From CALANV01 sp036381615 (lineage in GTDB: Bacteria; Pseudomonadota; Alphaproteobacteria; CACIAM-22H2): a DNA stretch of 64,000 nucleotides. The stretch lies in contig DASVCL010000021.1 of NCBI GenBank assembly GCA_036381615.1, forward strand, positions 1 to 64,000, written 5' to 3'. Below are positions 17,371 to 26,856 of the stretch, piece by piece. Position 1 is the first letter of the stretch; each line of letters begins with the position of its first letter. The notes beneath the pieces were generated by a model. The model was not told the DNA's origin. It saw only the letters and a program-made list of their open reading frames with translations, and ran no database searches. A program made the position numbers and the translations under genes.

Positions 17371-18699
17371 ATGCGCATTGCGATGATCGGCACCGGATAT
17401 GTCGGCCTCGTATCCGGCGCCTGCTTCTCCGAGTTCGGCGTCGAGGTCGTCTGCGTCGACAAGGACGAGAACAAGATCCGGCGGCTGAAGCAGGGGGACA
17501 TCCCGATCTACGAGCCGGGGCTCGACGTGCTGGTCGCGAACAACGTCAAGGCCGGTCGCCTGTGGTTCACCACCGATCTTGCCGCGGCGGTACCGGGGGC
17601 GGACGCCGTCTTCATCGCGGTCGGCACGCCGTCGCGACGCGGCGACGGCCACGCCGACCTGAGCTATGTGTTCGGCGCCGCCGAGGAGATCGCCCGCGCA
17701 CTCGACGGCTATACCGTCGTGGTCACGAAATCGACGGTTCCGGTGGGCACCGGTCGCGAGGTCGCACGCCGCATCCGCGCCGTCCGCCCCGATGCCGATT
17801 TCGACGTCGTCTCGAACCCCGAATTCCTGCGCGAGGGTTCGGCCATCAACGATTTCATGCGGCCGGACCGGGTCGTGATCGGCGCGGACAGCGAGCGCGC
17901 CCGCCACGTCATGCGGGAACTGTACCGGCCGCTTTACCTGATCGAGACGCCGATGGTTTTCACCAGCATCGAGACGTCGGAGCTGATCAAGTACGCGGCC
18001 AATACGTTCCTTGCGACCAAGATCACGTTCATCAACGAGATCGCGGATCTGTGCGAAAAGGTCGGCGCCGACGTGCACGACGTCGCGCGCGGTATCGGCC
18101 TCGACGGCCGCATCGGCCGCAAGTTCCTGCATCCCGGGCCCGGCTACGGCGGCTCGTGCTTCCCGAAGGACACGCTGGCGCTCGTCCGCACGGCCCAGGA
18201 AGCCGGCGCGCCCTTGCGCATCGTCGAAACCGTGGTCGAAATCAACGACGCGCGAAAGAAGCGGATGGCGACGAAGATCATCGACGCCTGCGGCGGCAGC
18301 GTGCAGGGCAAGACGATCGCCATGCTCGGGCTCACGTTCAAGCCCAACACCGACGACATGCGCGATGCCCCCAGCCTCGACATCGTACCCGCGCTGGAGG
18401 CCGCCGGCGCCAAGGTCCGCGCCTTCGATCCCGAAGGGATGAACGAGGCAGCGAAGCTGCTGCCCAACGTCACTTACTGCCAAAATGCCTATGAGACGAT
18501 GGAGAATGCCGACGCGCTGGTCCTGACCACCGAGTGGAACGAGTTTCGCGCGCTCGACCTCGATCGCGTCAAGTCGCTGCTGAAGACGCCGATCCTCGTC
18601 GACCTGCGCAACGTCTACGAGCCCGCAGCCATGGTCGCGGCCGGGTTCCACTATGTGTGCATCGGCCGCCCAGTTCCCAACCGCACGGCGAAATCATGA
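17371..18699 (+). CDS. ugd: UDP-glucose 6-dehydrogenase
   Basis: 442 residues. NAD-binding GTGYVG lies at residues 7-12, TKSTVPVGTG at about 119-128, the central ELIKYAANTF with catalytic Lys208, and GYGGSCFPKD with the thioester Cys263. The C-terminal half has GLTFKPNTDDMRDAPS. It oxidises UDP-glucose twice to UDP-glucuronate, a precursor of capsule or exopolysaccharide and of modified lipid A. It lies 80 bp after galU, and its stop codon overlaps the next start (ATGA), implying translational coupling. Confidence 0.97.
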   Translation: MRIAMIGTGYVGLVSGACFSEFGVEVVCVDKDENKIRRLKQGDIPIYEPGLDVLVANNVKAGRLWFTTDLAAAVPGADAVFIAVGTPSRRGDGHADLSYVFGAAEEIARALDGYTVVVTKSTVPVGTGREVARRIRAVRPDADFDVVSNPEFLREGSAINDFMRPDRVVIGADSERARHVMRELYRPLYLIETPMVFTSIETSELIKYAANTFLATKITFINEIADLCEKVGADVHDVARGIGLDGRIGRKFLHPGPGYGGSCFPKDTLALVRTAQEAGAPLRIVETVVEINDARKKRMATKIIDACGGSVQGKTIAMLGLTFKPNTDDMRDAPSLDIVPALEAAGAKVRAFDPEGMNEAAKLLPNVTYCQNAYETMENADALVLTTEWNEFRALDLDRVKSLLKTPILVDLRNVYEPAAMVAAGFHYVCIGRPVPNRTAKS

Positions 18700-20093
18700 C
18701 AGACGCCCATCGCTTCGATCCGACCGTTCTCCGCGAGTACGATGTCCGCGGCACCGTCGGCAAGACGCTGTCGCCCAAGGATGCGCGTGCCGTCGGCCGC
18801 GCCTTCGGCACCAGGGTGGTCGAGACCGGCGGACGCCGCGTCGCCGTCGGCTATGACGGAAGGCTGTCGTCGCCGGAGCTGGAAGCGGCGCTCGTCGACG
18901 GTCTTGCCGCCTGCGGGCTCGAGGTCCTGCGCATCGGCCTCGGCCCGACGCCGATGCTCTATTTCGCCGTGCGCGCGCTCGCGCTCGACGGCGGCGTGAT
19001 GGTCACGGGATCGCACAATCCGCCCGACTACAACGGCTTCAAGATGATGCTGGGCAAGGGCAGCTTCTGGGGCAAGGACATCCAGGAGCTTGGGCGGATC
19101 GCGGCGAGTGGCGCTTACGCGAACGGCAAGGGCGCGGTCCGCGAGCATCCGGTATTCGACGCCTATGTCGACCGCCTGATGCAGGAATGGGCGCACATCC
19201 AGGACCGCAACCCGCGACCGCTTATCGTCGCCTGGGACCCGGGCAACGGCGCCGCCGGCCGTGTCGTCAGCGAGCTGACGCGCCGATTGCCGGGCAAGCA
19301 CATCCTGTTGAACGAGACGATCGACGGGCGCTTTCCCGCGCATCACCCCGATCCGACGGTACTCAAGAACCTTGTCGAGCTGCAGGAAGCGGTGCGGGCG
19401 AACGGTGCCGACCTCGGCATTGCGTTCGACGGCGACGGCGACCGTATCGGTGTGGTCGACGGGCAGGCGCGGGTGCTGTGGGGCGATCAGCTATTGGCGA
19501 TTCTCGCCCGCGACGTGCTGCGCGAGCGGCCGGGCGCCACCATCATCGCCGATGTCAAGGCGAGCCAGGTCCTGTTCGACGAGATCCGCCGCGCCGGTGG
19601 CGAGCCGCTGATGTGGCGCACCGGGCATTCGATCATCAAGGCGAAGATGGCCGAGACCGGATCGCCGCTCGCGGGCGAGATGAGCGGGCATATCTTCTTC
19701 GCCGACCGCTGGTACGGCTTCGACGACGCGGTCTATGCCGCGATCCGTCTGCTGGCCATCGTTGCGACGGCATCCGACAGCCTGACCGCGATGCGCGATC
19801 GGTTGCCGCAGGTCGTCAATACCCCCGAACTGCGCTTCCCCGTGGGCGAGGAGCGGAAGTTCGCCGTGATCGACGAGGTCAAGGCGCGGTTGAAAGGGGC
19901 GGGCGCGCAAGTCAACGACGTCGACGGCGTGCGGGTGACGTCGTCGGACGGATGGTGGCTGCTGCGCGCGTCGAATACGCAGGACGTGCTCGTTGCCCGC
20001 TGCGAGGCGCGCGACGAGGCGGGCCTCGCGCGCCTCAAGGCGGTGCTCGCCAACCAGTTGCGGCAGAGCGGTATCGAGCCGCCGGCGCTCTAG
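18696..20093 (+). CDS. Phosphomannomutase/phosphoglucomutase (AlgC/ManB type)
   Basis: 465 residues of the alpha-D-phosphohexomutase superfamily. The active-site loop is TGSHNPPDYNG with the phospho-Ser at residue 106, the magnesium loop is DGDGDRIG, and there is a sugar-binding GEMSGHIFF and a C-terminal phosphate-binding RASNTQD. It interconverts hexose 6- and 1-phosphates and so feeds galU. The ATG overlaps the ugd stop by four bases, which fixes the start; a longer upstream frame would lie inside ugd. Confidence 0.93.
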   Translation: MTDAHRFDPTVLREYDVRGTVGKTLSPKDARAVGRAFGTRVVETGGRRVAVGYDGRLSSPELEAALVDGLAACGLEVLRIGLGPTPMLYFAVRALALDGGVMVTGSHNPPDYNGFKMMLGKGSFWGKDIQELGRIAASGAYANGKGAVREHPVFDAYVDRLMQEWAHIQDRNPRPLIVAWDPGNGAAGRVVSELTRRLPGKHILLNETIDGRFPAHHPDPTVLKNLVELQEAVRANGADLGIAFDGDGDRIGVVDGQARVLWGDQLLAILARDVLRERPGATIIADVKASQVLFDEIRRAGGEPLMWRTGHSIIKAKMAETGSPLAGEMSGHIFFADRWYGFDDAVYAAIRLLAIVATASDSLTAMRDRLPQVVNTPELRFPVGEERKFAVIDEVKARLKGAGAQVNDVDGVRVTSSDGWWLLRASNTQDVLVARCEARDEAGLARLKAVLANQLRQSGIEPPAL

Positions 20094-20125
20094 CCCCGTG
20101 CGGTGCCGGAGAAGGGCGCGGCGAG

Positions 20126-20581
20126 ATGCAGTTCTTCTTCTACGGCACGCTGATGGACCCGGACGTACTGCGCGCCGTGCTGGGGCCCGCCGCCGTCGCC
20201 TTCGTGGAGCCGGCAGTGTTGCGCAGCTGGCGGCGCGTCGGTCTCGTCGGCGCGACCTATCCCGTCGTCGTGCGCGCCGGACGCTCGTCGCAGGTCGACG
20301 GCGTGCTGGCCTGGGGCCTCGATGCGCGCGGCCGCGAGCGCCTGATTGCCTATGAAGGGGATCCGTATTTCATGATGCGGTTGCCGATCGAGGTCCGCGG
20401 CAAAACCGTTCGCGCCTTCGTCTTCGTGCCGCGCATCGATCGGCCGATCCGGGTATCGGGCGCGTGGGATCTCGCGGAATGGCAGCGCCTGTACAAGCGC
20501 CGCTGGATGGCGGGCCTGCGCGCCTGGTCGGCGCGACGGGGCCTCCGTGCGCCCACCCGTGCCGAAGGGCCGACGGCCTGA
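20126..20581 (+). CDS. Gamma-glutamylcyclotransferase-like (AIG2/GGCT) protein
   Basis: 151 residues with the signature FFYGTLMDPDVLRAVLG at the very N-terminus. The catalytic Glu is expected in IAYEGDPYFMM, and a compact beta-barrel fold is likely. The family releases 5-oxoproline from gamma-glutamyl amides or acts on related amine adducts. It lies 32 bp after the phosphohexomutase gene with GCGGCGAG upstream of the ATG, so it may ride on the galU operon. It is convergent with the DacA-type gene; the two stops are only 21 bp apart. Confidence 0.85.
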   Translation: MQFFFYGTLMDPDVLRAVLGPAAVAFVEPAVLRSWRRVGLVGATYPVVVRAGRSSQVDGVLAWGLDARGRERLIAYEGDPYFMMRLPIEVRGKTVRAFVFVPRIDRPIRVSGAWDLAEWQRLYKRRWMAGLRAWSARRGLRAPTRAEGPTA

Positions 20582-20602
20582 ACGGCCGGCGCGGCTGTCT
20601 GC

Positions 20603-21874
20603 TCAGCTGTTGGTGTGAGCGGCGAGCTGGCCGGCGTCGAGCGCCTCGTCCGGGCCGAGCGTCATGCAGCTCATCCGGCGCTTCTGGAGCGCGCGACAGG
20701 CCTTGCGCGCCTCGGTCTCGGTCAGGCCAATGAGGCGCGCACGATAAAGCGCCCCCTGGCGCCGCTGGATCGGCACGAGCTCGACCTTCGCATCCGACAG
20801 ATAGGTCGGCGCGAGCTTCATCGCCTGCTCGGTGGCCCGGCGCGCCGGGGCCGGGTCCTTGAACGCGCCGACCTGCACGCCCCAGGACGCATCGTCGCCG
20901 TCGCGCGACGCCCCGCGGGCCGGTTTCTCGGCGCGGGCGGCCGGCCGGGCGTGTGCGGCCTTGACCACCTTCGCCGCCTTGGTGTCGGGGCTCGTGCCGC
21001 GCGCCTGCCTGATCTCGGGCAGAGGGATCGGCGCCGCGAACGCGGCATCGAACAGTTGGGCCATCTTCTTGTCACGCGCCGTCGGCGAAATGCCGCCCAT
21101 GACGACGCCGATCAGGCGGCGATCGCCGCGCTTGGCCGACGCCGCCAGATTGAAGCCGGAGGCACGGATATAGCCGGTCTTGATGCCGTCGGCGCCCTCA
21201 TACCACGTGTTCAACCGGTTGTGGTTGACGTGCGTGCGGCCGTCATAGGTGAACTCGGCGGTCGAGAACAGGTGGTAGTGGTGCGGAAAGTCCCGGATGA
21301 GGGCACGGGCGAGTACCGCCAGGTCGCGCGCCGTCGTCACCTGCCGCCGGTCGGGCAGGCCCGACGCATTGCGGAACGTGGTGTTCGCCATGCCCAGCTT
21401 GCGCGCCTTCGCCGTCATCATCTGCGCGAAGCGCTCCTCGCTGCCGCCGAGCGCCTCGGCCGCGACCACGGCCGCATCGTTGGCCGATTTGATGATCAGG
21501 CCAAGAATGACGTCGCGGACGGAAATCGTGTCGCCCGCCCGAAGGCCGAGCTTGGTCGGCGCCTGCGCCGCGGCCCGCGCCGAGATCGGCAGGCGCGACT
21601 CGAAGGTAAGGCGTTTGGCATCCAGCGCCTCGAACAGCAGGTAGATCGTCATCATCTTGGTGAGCGAGGCGGGATAGCGCTTTTCGTCGGCGTCATCCTC
21701 GTAGAGAACCTCGCCCGAATCCGCGTCGATGACGATCGCTGCCGAACGAGCGGCCAGCGCCGGCGCAGTCCAGCCAAGACAAACGGCCAGCGTCACGAGG
21801 AGAAATGAAATAGTGAGGACGTGAGAGGCGGCGAGACGGGCCGACGCGTACTTGGACTGCAACCTATCGGACAA
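20603..21874 (-). CDS. D-alanyl-D-alanine carboxypeptidase (DacA/PBP5-6 type) with SPOR domain
   Basis: 423 residues. A signal peptide ends near APALAA, followed by a peptidase S11 domain with SLTK (residues 70-73), SAN (130-132) and KTG (232-234), the three active-site motifs. A Pro/Ala-rich linker leads to a C-terminal SPOR domain starting at SWGVQVGAFKDP, which binds denuded septal glycan. The enzyme trims the terminal D-Ala of peptidoglycan stem peptides in the periplasm; SPOR should bring it to the division site. The S11-SPOR fusion is common in alphaproteobacteria. Confidence 0.94.
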   Translation of the reverse strand: MSDRLQSKYASARLAASHVLTISFLLVTLAVCLGWTAPALAARSAAIVIDADSGEVLYEDDADEKRYPASLTKMMTIYLLFEALDAKRLTFESRLPISARAAAQAPTKLGLRAGDTISVRDVILGLIIKSANDAAVVAAEALGGSEERFAQMMTAKARKLGMANTTFRNASGLPDRRQVTTARDLAVLARALIRDFPHHYHLFSTAEFTYDGRTHVNHNRLNTWYEGADGIKTGYIRASGFNLAASAKRGDRRLIGVVMGGISPTARDKKMAQLFDAAFAAPIPLPEIRQARGTSPDTKAAKVVKAAHARPAARAEKPARGASRDGDDASWGVQVGAFKDPAPARRATEQAMKLAPTYLSDAKVELVPIQRRQGALYRARLIGLTETEARKACRALQKRRMSCMTLGPDEALDAGQLAAHTNS

Positions 21875-22143
21875 ACCGACCCCCCGAAAATCGTCGCCTC
21901 GATTGCGGCCAATCTACGGTGAAGGTTGTGCCTTGTCGAGGGAAAATCGCGCGATTCCATTGGCTTACGCGATTTCTTCGGGATTATAAGTGCCGTATAC
22001 TGACGAAGCGTAAATCGACGCGGAAAAGGACGCGGCGCGAGTCGTCGAGGCCCCGACCGTGGATTTTGATCGGGAAGATTCCTTCAACCGGCGGCGAGAG
22101 GCGCGTGTATGGTGCCGATGATTTCTTTGCGGGTAGGGCCGAG

Positions 22144-22842
22144 ATGAGTTTCTTTTCTAAGGTAATTCTTGTGGCTGCCACGGTTCTTCTTGGCGCCTGT
22201 GCCTACAGACTGGGCGCGATCAGCGACCCGATCCAGCGCAAGTTCCAGTACTTCAGCTATCTCAATGGAGACGACATCCGCCAAGACTGCCGGCGCGGTA
22301 CCCCGGCCCGCTACCGCCTGGTCTACAATGCAGTGTACGAGGAGCAGGTAAGGGCCTACGACCTTCGCCGTAGTGCGACCGGATCGGGCGCCGTGCTGTT
22401 TACCCATGTGTTCGGCGGCGGGGGAAACGTTTCGACGTTCAATCCGCTCGATCCGATGGGACCCTGGCGCGGCGAAGCCTCGGACGTACGGCTGGATGAG
22501 GCGCAATATCTCGAGCTGATCAGGGCGGTCGAGGCTAGCGGCTTCGGTACGCCGGCACCGGAGGGGACGATCCTGCCGTCCGGCGCCTTCTACTGGATCG
22601 TGAGTGCCTGCGCCGACGGCCAGTTCCACTTCAACATCTGGCTCTATCCGTCGGACCGGTTCGACCAGATCCGGTTTGCGCAACTTCTGTTCGCCCATGA
22701 CCGGACCGGGGTCCCCGTGAACCCACCCCGGCCGATCAGCCGGGCCGAGCAGCGGCTCAAGCCTTCGACGGACGAGCCGAGGCTGGACTTCGAACTGCGC
22801 GTCGGGCGCAACGGCCTGGCCGGGCACAGCACGGCTTTCTGA
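22144..22842 (+). CDS. Putative lipoprotein of unknown function
   Basis: 232 residues. MSFFSKVILVAATVLLGAC is a lipoprotein signal with the lipobox LGAC. The mature part begins AYRLGAISDPIQRKFQYF and contains DCRRGTPARYRLVYNAVYEEQVRAY and HFNIWLYP, with no family I recognise. The start was set at this ATG rather than 225 bases upstream because the signal peptide begins here. The 268-bp upstream gap, shared with the divergent DacA-type gene, holds promoter-like TTGGCT and TTATAA 18 bp apart near 21960-21990. Confidence 0.7.
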   Translation: MSFFSKVILVAATVLLGACAYRLGAISDPIQRKFQYFSYLNGDDIRQDCRRGTPARYRLVYNAVYEEQVRAYDLRRSATGSGAVLFTHVFGGGGNVSTFNPLDPMGPWRGEASDVRLDEAQYLELIRAVEASGFGTPAPEGTILPSGAFYWIVSACADGQFHFNIWLYPSDRFDQIRFAQLLFAHDRTGVPVNPPRPISRAEQRLKPSTDEPRLDFELRVGRNGLAGHSTAF

Positions 22843-22915
22843 CGCGGTATTTAGGTAAGAAAAAATCAGTCTGCGCGGGGTGGGCAGCTTTTATGCTGCA
22901 GTGCACAAAAAGGTG

Positions 22916-22944
22916 TTGACACCCTGATTGGCACCCCTCATATA
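22916..22944 (+). promoter_or_regulatory. Phasin promoter, sigma-70 like
   Basis: TTGACA at 22916-22921 and CATATA at 22939-22944 are separated by 17 bp. The -35 box is perfect and the -10 weak. Transcription would start near 22951, immediately before the palindromic operator. Confidence 0.6.
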
Positions 22945-22956
22945 TACGTCGTGTTT

Positions 22957-22987
22957 TGCTGCGGCGCAGCATAACTGCTGCGGCGCA
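22957..22987 (+). promoter_or_regulatory. Probable PhaR operator pair upstream of the phasin gene
   Basis: TGCTGCGGCGCAGCA (22957-22971) is a perfect odd-centred dyad and contains CTGC-N3-GCAG, the core reported for the polyhydroxybutyrate-responsive repressor PhaR. TGCTGCGGCGCA is repeated at 22976-22987, 19 bp further on. A related TGCTGCAGTGCA stands at 22894-22905, upstream of the -35 box. Operators just after the start site would repress phasin expression until polymer titrates PhaR. Confidence 0.65.
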
Positions 22988-23039
22988 AGACGACGAAGCG
23001 CCGGGCAGGGCCGTAGCTCTCGTCGGCAGGAGATTGCGC

Positions 23040-23624
23040 ATGGCTCGCCAGACCAAGGCGAAGCGTACGAGCGCGCCGTCCGGTGGACGGCGAAACGAGA
23101 CGACCAAGGCCCGAGGCGCTGAGCCTCGTCACGTCAATGATATGGAAGGGATTACCATGAAGAAGGATTTCGACCACACGGCGGCCAGTGGCGCTGCGTA
23201 CACGCAGAAGGGCTACGACCAGCTGATCAGCAACGCCCGCGAGCAGTTCGAGAAGGCCGGGGCCTCGGCCCTCAAGGCTTACGAGGACCTGATCAAGTTC
23301 CAGCGCGAAAACTACGAGGCCTTTGTCACGTCCACCACGATCTTCGCCAAGGGCGTGGAGACGGTGGGCAAGGTCTGGTCCGACCTGGCGCACGAGTCCT
23401 GGGAGAATTTCGCCCAGACGACGAAGGCGCTGCTCGGCGCCAAGACCCTGCGCGAGGCGGTCGAGGTCCAGAGCGATTTCGCGAAGGTGAGCTTCGACAA
23501 GCTCGTCGCCGAAAGCACGAAGCTGTCGGAGATGACCGTCAAGGTCGCGAACGAGGCCTTCCAGCCGATCAACGCGCGGCTCAACGTCGCGGTCGAGCGC
23601 CTGCTGAAGCCGATTGCGGCCTGA
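23040..23624 (+). CDS. Phasin family polyhydroxyalkanoate granule protein
   Basis: Up to 194 residues. The phasin domain (amphipathic helices) starts at AYTQKGYDQLISNAREQFEKAG and ends with KLVAESTKLSEMTVKVANEAF, a hallmark of TIGR01841-type phasins, and a KPIAA tail. Phasins coat PHA granules in the cytoplasm. Two starts are plausible: ATG 23040 with AGGAG seven bases upstream (chosen), giving a basic N-terminal extension, and ATG 23157 with GGAAGGG, giving 155 residues. Promoter, PhaR-like operators and a terminator frame it as a single-gene unit. Confidence 0.9.
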   Translation: MARQTKAKRTSAPSGGRRNETTKARGAEPRHVNDMEGITMKKDFDHTAASGAAYTQKGYDQLISNAREQFEKAGASALKAYEDLIKFQRENYEAFVTSTTIFAKGVETVGKVWSDLAHESWENFAQTTKALLGAKTLREAVEVQSDFAKVSFDKLVAESTKLSEMTVKVANEAFQPINARLNVAVERLLKPIAA

Positions 23625-23658
23625 CTCCCGCCGTATCCGGCCAGATAGAGGCATCCGA

Positions 23659-23689
23659 ACGGGCCCGGCAGTCGCGCCGGGTCCGTTTT
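23659..23689 (+). terminator. Rho-independent terminator of the phasin gene
   Basis: ACGGGCCCGGC and GCCGGGTCCGT form an 11-bp stem with one G-T pair around AGTCGC, followed by TTTTCGTTT. It lies 35 bp after the stop codon. Confidence 0.85.
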
Positions 23690-23916
23690 CGTTTGGGGCA
23701 TCCAACCGTCGAGTGTCGCCGGGCGGCTTGGGTGTGGGCGCGCTCTCTTTCGACGACGCGCGGAACGCAGCCACGGTCGCCGGCGTCAGGTAATCAGCGG
23801 AAGACATCCGATGACGCCGGTGTAGACTTTATATGATCAAGACTCTTTTCGAGGCGTGCCGGAATCCAATATCATTATTACGGCTTGTGTGGATGTAGTT
23901 CCGGTTGGCGACTGGC

Positions 23917-24243
23917 ATGAGCGAGATCGACAGATCGAACGATGATGGGCCGTCCACCGGTGTCGTGGTCCAGACGCGGACCAAGACAAAACGGCCGTCC
24001 ATGTACAAGGTGTTGATGCTGAACGACGACTACACGCCGATGGAGTTCGTCGTTCATGTCCTGGAACGTTTCTTCAACAAGAGTCGGGAAGAGGCGACCC
24101 AGATCATGTTGCACGTGCACCGCCGGGGGGTGGGGGTGTGCGGGGTGTTCACCTATGAGGTGGCCGAGACCAAGGTCACCCAAGTCACCGAGTTTGCGCG
24201 GCGCAACCAGCACCCACTGCGCTGCACGCTCGAGAAGGAATAG
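23917..24243 (+). CDS. clpS: ATP-dependent Clp protease adaptor ClpS
   Basis: 108 residues from the ATG at MSEIDRSND; a TTG four codons upstream is an alternative. The conserved core includes MYKVLMLNDDYTPMEFVVHVLERFF, here seen as LNDDYTPMEFVV, where the NDDYTPM segment forms the N-degron pocket. HRRGVGVCGVFTYEVAETK follows. ClpS delivers proteins with destabilising N-terminal residues to ClpAP. It is followed 115 bp later by clpA, the classical arrangement. Confidence 0.96.
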   Translation: MSEIDRSNDDGPSTGVVVQTRTKTKRPSMYKVLMLNDDYTPMEFVVHVLERFFNKSREEATQIMLHVHRRGVGVCGVFTYEVAETKVTQVTEFARRNQHPLRCTLEKE

Positions 24244-24358
24244 GCCACGATATCGCTCGTTAACCTGTCAGTGGCACAATCGGCATCGAGGTGCGGGCGT
24301 GCGGCTTTTGTCGGCGCCGTTGAGCTAGGACCCACGAACGAGGGGAGTATCCCGTTTC

Positions 24359-26683
24359 ATGCTATCTCGTAACCTCGAGCAGAGCCTGCATCGGGCGTTG
24401 GCCCAGGCAAATCAGCGCCGGCACGAATATGCCACGCTCGAGCACCTTCTGCTGGCCCTGACCGAGGACCAGGACGCTGCAGCAGTCTTGCGCGCCTGCG
24501 GTGTCGATCTCGAACGGCTTCGGCGCGATCTCATCAACTATCTCGACAACGAATTGTCCGGACTGGTTTCCAACCGCGCCGGCGACGCCAAGCCCACGGC
24601 CGGCTTCCAGCGCGTCCTCCAGCGCGCCGCGATCCATGTCCAGTCGTCGGGCCGCGAGGAGGTGACCGGCGCCAACGTGTTGGTCGCGATGTTCTCTGAG
24701 CGCGAGTCGCACGCCGTTTACTTCCTGCAGGAGCAGGACATGTCGCGACTCGACGCCGTCAACTACATCTCGCACGGCGTGGCGAAGGTACCCGGCCGCA
24801 GCGAGACGCGGCGCGTGCGCGGCGCGGAGGAAGAATCGGGTGCAAGCTCGGGCGCGGCCGGTAATGCCGGGGAAAAGGGCAGCAAGCGCGGCCAGGAAGC
24901 GCTCGCCGCCTACTGCGTCAATCTGAACAAGAAGGCATCGCAGGGCCGCATCGATCCGCTGATCGGCCGCGAGGCCGAGGTGGAGCGGACGATCCAGATC
25001 CTCTGCCGCCGCTACAAGAACAACCCGCTTTATGTCGGTGATCCGGGCGTCGGCAAGACCGCGATCGCCGAGGGCCTTGCCCGCAAGATCGTCAAGGGCG
25101 AGGTGCCCGAGGTCCTGCGCAATTGCACCATCTATGCGCTCGACATGGGCACGCTGCTTGCCGGCACGCGCTACCGCGGCGATTTCGAGGAGCGGCTCAA
25201 GGCCGTGCTGGCCGAGCTCGAGGCGCACGAGGGGGCGATCCTGTTCATCGACGAGATCCATACGGTGATCGGTGCGGGCGCCACCTCCGGCGGCTCGATG
25301 GACGCGTCCAACCTGCTCAAGCCGGCGCTCGCCAACGGCACGCTGCGCTGCATCGGGTCGACGACGTACAAGGAGTACCGGAACTACTTCGAGAAGGACC
25401 GTGCGCTCGTCCGCCGGTTCCAGAAGATCGACGTCAACGAGCCGTCGGTCGAGGATTCGATCAAGATCCTCAAGGGTATCAAGCCGTACTACGAGGCGCA
25501 CCACCGGGTGCGCTACACCAACGAGGCGATCCGCGCCGCCGTCGAGCTTGCCGCGCGCTACATCAACGACCGCAAGCTGCCCGACAAGGCGATCGACGTG
25601 ATCGACGAGGTGGGGGCGGCGCAGATGCTGCTGCCGCAGGGCAAGCGCAAGCGCGTCATTGCGGTCAAGGACGTGGAGGCGGTGGTTGCAAAGATCGCCC
25701 GCATCCCGCCAAAGAGCGTGTCGACCGACGACAAGGAGACGCTCAAGAACCTGGAGCGCGACCTGAAACGCGTCGTCTACGGCCAGGACAAGGCGATCGA
25801 GGCGCTGTGCAGTGCCATCAAGCTGTCGCGCGCCGGCCTGCGGGAGCCGGAAAAGCCGATCGGCTGCTATCTGTTCTCGGGGCCGACGGGCGTCGGCAAG
25901 ACCGAGGTCGCGCGTCAGCTCGCCGCGACGCTGGGCATCGAGCTCAAGCGCTTCGACATGTCGGAGTACATGGAGCGGCACACCGTGTCGCGCCTGATCG
26001 GCGCCCCGCCGGGCTATGTCGGGTTCGACCAGGGCGGCCTGCTCACCGATGCCATCGACCAGACGCCGCATTGCGTGCTGCTGCTGGACGAGATCGAGAA
26101 GGCGCATCCCGACCTGTTCAACATCCTGTTGCAGGTCATGGACCACGGCAAGCTGACCGACCATAACGGCAAGACGGTCGACTTCCGCAACGTCATCCTG
26201 ATCATGACCACGAATGCGGGCGCGGCCGACATGGCGAAGCCGGCCATCGGCTTCGGTCAGGAGACGCGCATGGGCGATGACGTGGAGGCGATCAACCGCC
26301 TGTTCACGCCGGAGTTCCGCAACCGCCTGGATGCGATAATCGCGTTCTCGCGCCTGTCGCCCGAAGTGATCAGCCGGGTCGTCGACAAGTTCATCCTGCA
26401 GCTAGAGCAGCAGCTCTCCGAGCGTGACGTAACGATCACCGTGACCGACGAGGCGCGGACGTGGCTCGCCGAGAAGGGCTACGACGAACTCTATGGCGCC
26501 CGCCCGCTGGGGCGCGTCATCCAGGAGAACATCAAGAAGCCGCTGGCGGAGGAACTCCTGTTCGGCCGCCTGTCGAAGGGCGGGCACGTGCGGGTCAAGG
26601 TCGAGGGCGGCAAGCTCGGCTTCGACTATCCGACGCCGCCGGCCACGCGGCCCGAACCGAAGGTCCCGGCGCTGGTCGAATAA
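24359..26683 (+). CDS. clpA: ATP-dependent Clp protease ATP-binding subunit ClpA
   Basis: 774 residues, standard ClpA length. It has an N-terminal double Clp-N repeat (residues about 1-145) that docks ClpS, a first AAA+ module with Walker A GDPGVGKT at 227-234 and Walker B ILFIDEIHT, and a second AAA+ module with GPTGVGKT at 508-515 and LLLDEIEKAH. The C-terminal part carries the loop used to contact ClpP. It unfolds substrates for ClpP in the cytoplasm. Its partner clpP is not in the window. Confidence 0.97.
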   Translation: MLSRNLEQSLHRALAQANQRRHEYATLEHLLLALTEDQDAAAVLRACGVDLERLRRDLINYLDNELSGLVSNRAGDAKPTAGFQRVLQRAAIHVQSSGREEVTGANVLVAMFSERESHAVYFLQEQDMSRLDAVNYISHGVAKVPGRSETRRVRGAEEESGASSGAAGNAGEKGSKRGQEALAAYCVNLNKKASQGRIDPLIGREAEVERTIQILCRRYKNNPLYVGDPGVGKTAIAEGLARKIVKGEVPEVLRNCTIYALDMGTLLAGTRYRGDFEERLKAVLAELEAHEGAILFIDEIHTVIGAGATSGGSMDASNLLKPALANGTLRCIGSTTYKEYRNYFEKDRALVRRFQKIDVNEPSVEDSIKILKGIKPYYEAHHRVRYTNEAIRAAVELAARYINDRKLPDKAIDVIDEVGAAQMLLPQGKRKRVIAVKDVEAVVAKIARIPPKSVSTDDKETLKNLERDLKRVVYGQDKAIEALCSAIKLSRAGLREPEKPIGCYLFSGPTGVGKTEVARQLAATLGIELKRFDMSEYMERHTVSRLIGAPPGYVGFDQGGLLTDAIDQTPHCVLLLDEIEKAHPDLFNILLQVMDHGKLTDHNGKTVDFRNVILIMTTNAGAADMAKPAIGFGQETRMGDDVEAINRLFTPEFRNRLDAIIAFSRLSPEVISRVVDKFILQLEQQLSERDVTITVTDEARTWLAEKGYDELYGARPLGRVIQENIKKPLAEELLFGRLSKGGHVRVKVEGGKLGFDYPTPPATRPEPKVPALVE

Positions 26684-26856
26684 GGCAGTCACGTCGGAAG
26701 GCAGGACATGGGCGGGGCCGGTGGCCCGGCCGCCGTCAGCACATGGCAGCGCGCCGGCATCGACGTGAACGTCGATGAAATGAGCGATCCGCGCCGGCCG
26801 TAAGCGGCCGTGGCGGGCTTTTGGCCACCACCGCGGATGTGAAAGGGAGGCAGCCC

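Noticed and set aside
19187..20125. Upstream extension of the gamma-glutamylcyclotransferase frame
   Set aside because: The extension lies in the wrong frame of the phosphohexomutase gene; the family begins at FFYGTLM right after the ATG at 20126.
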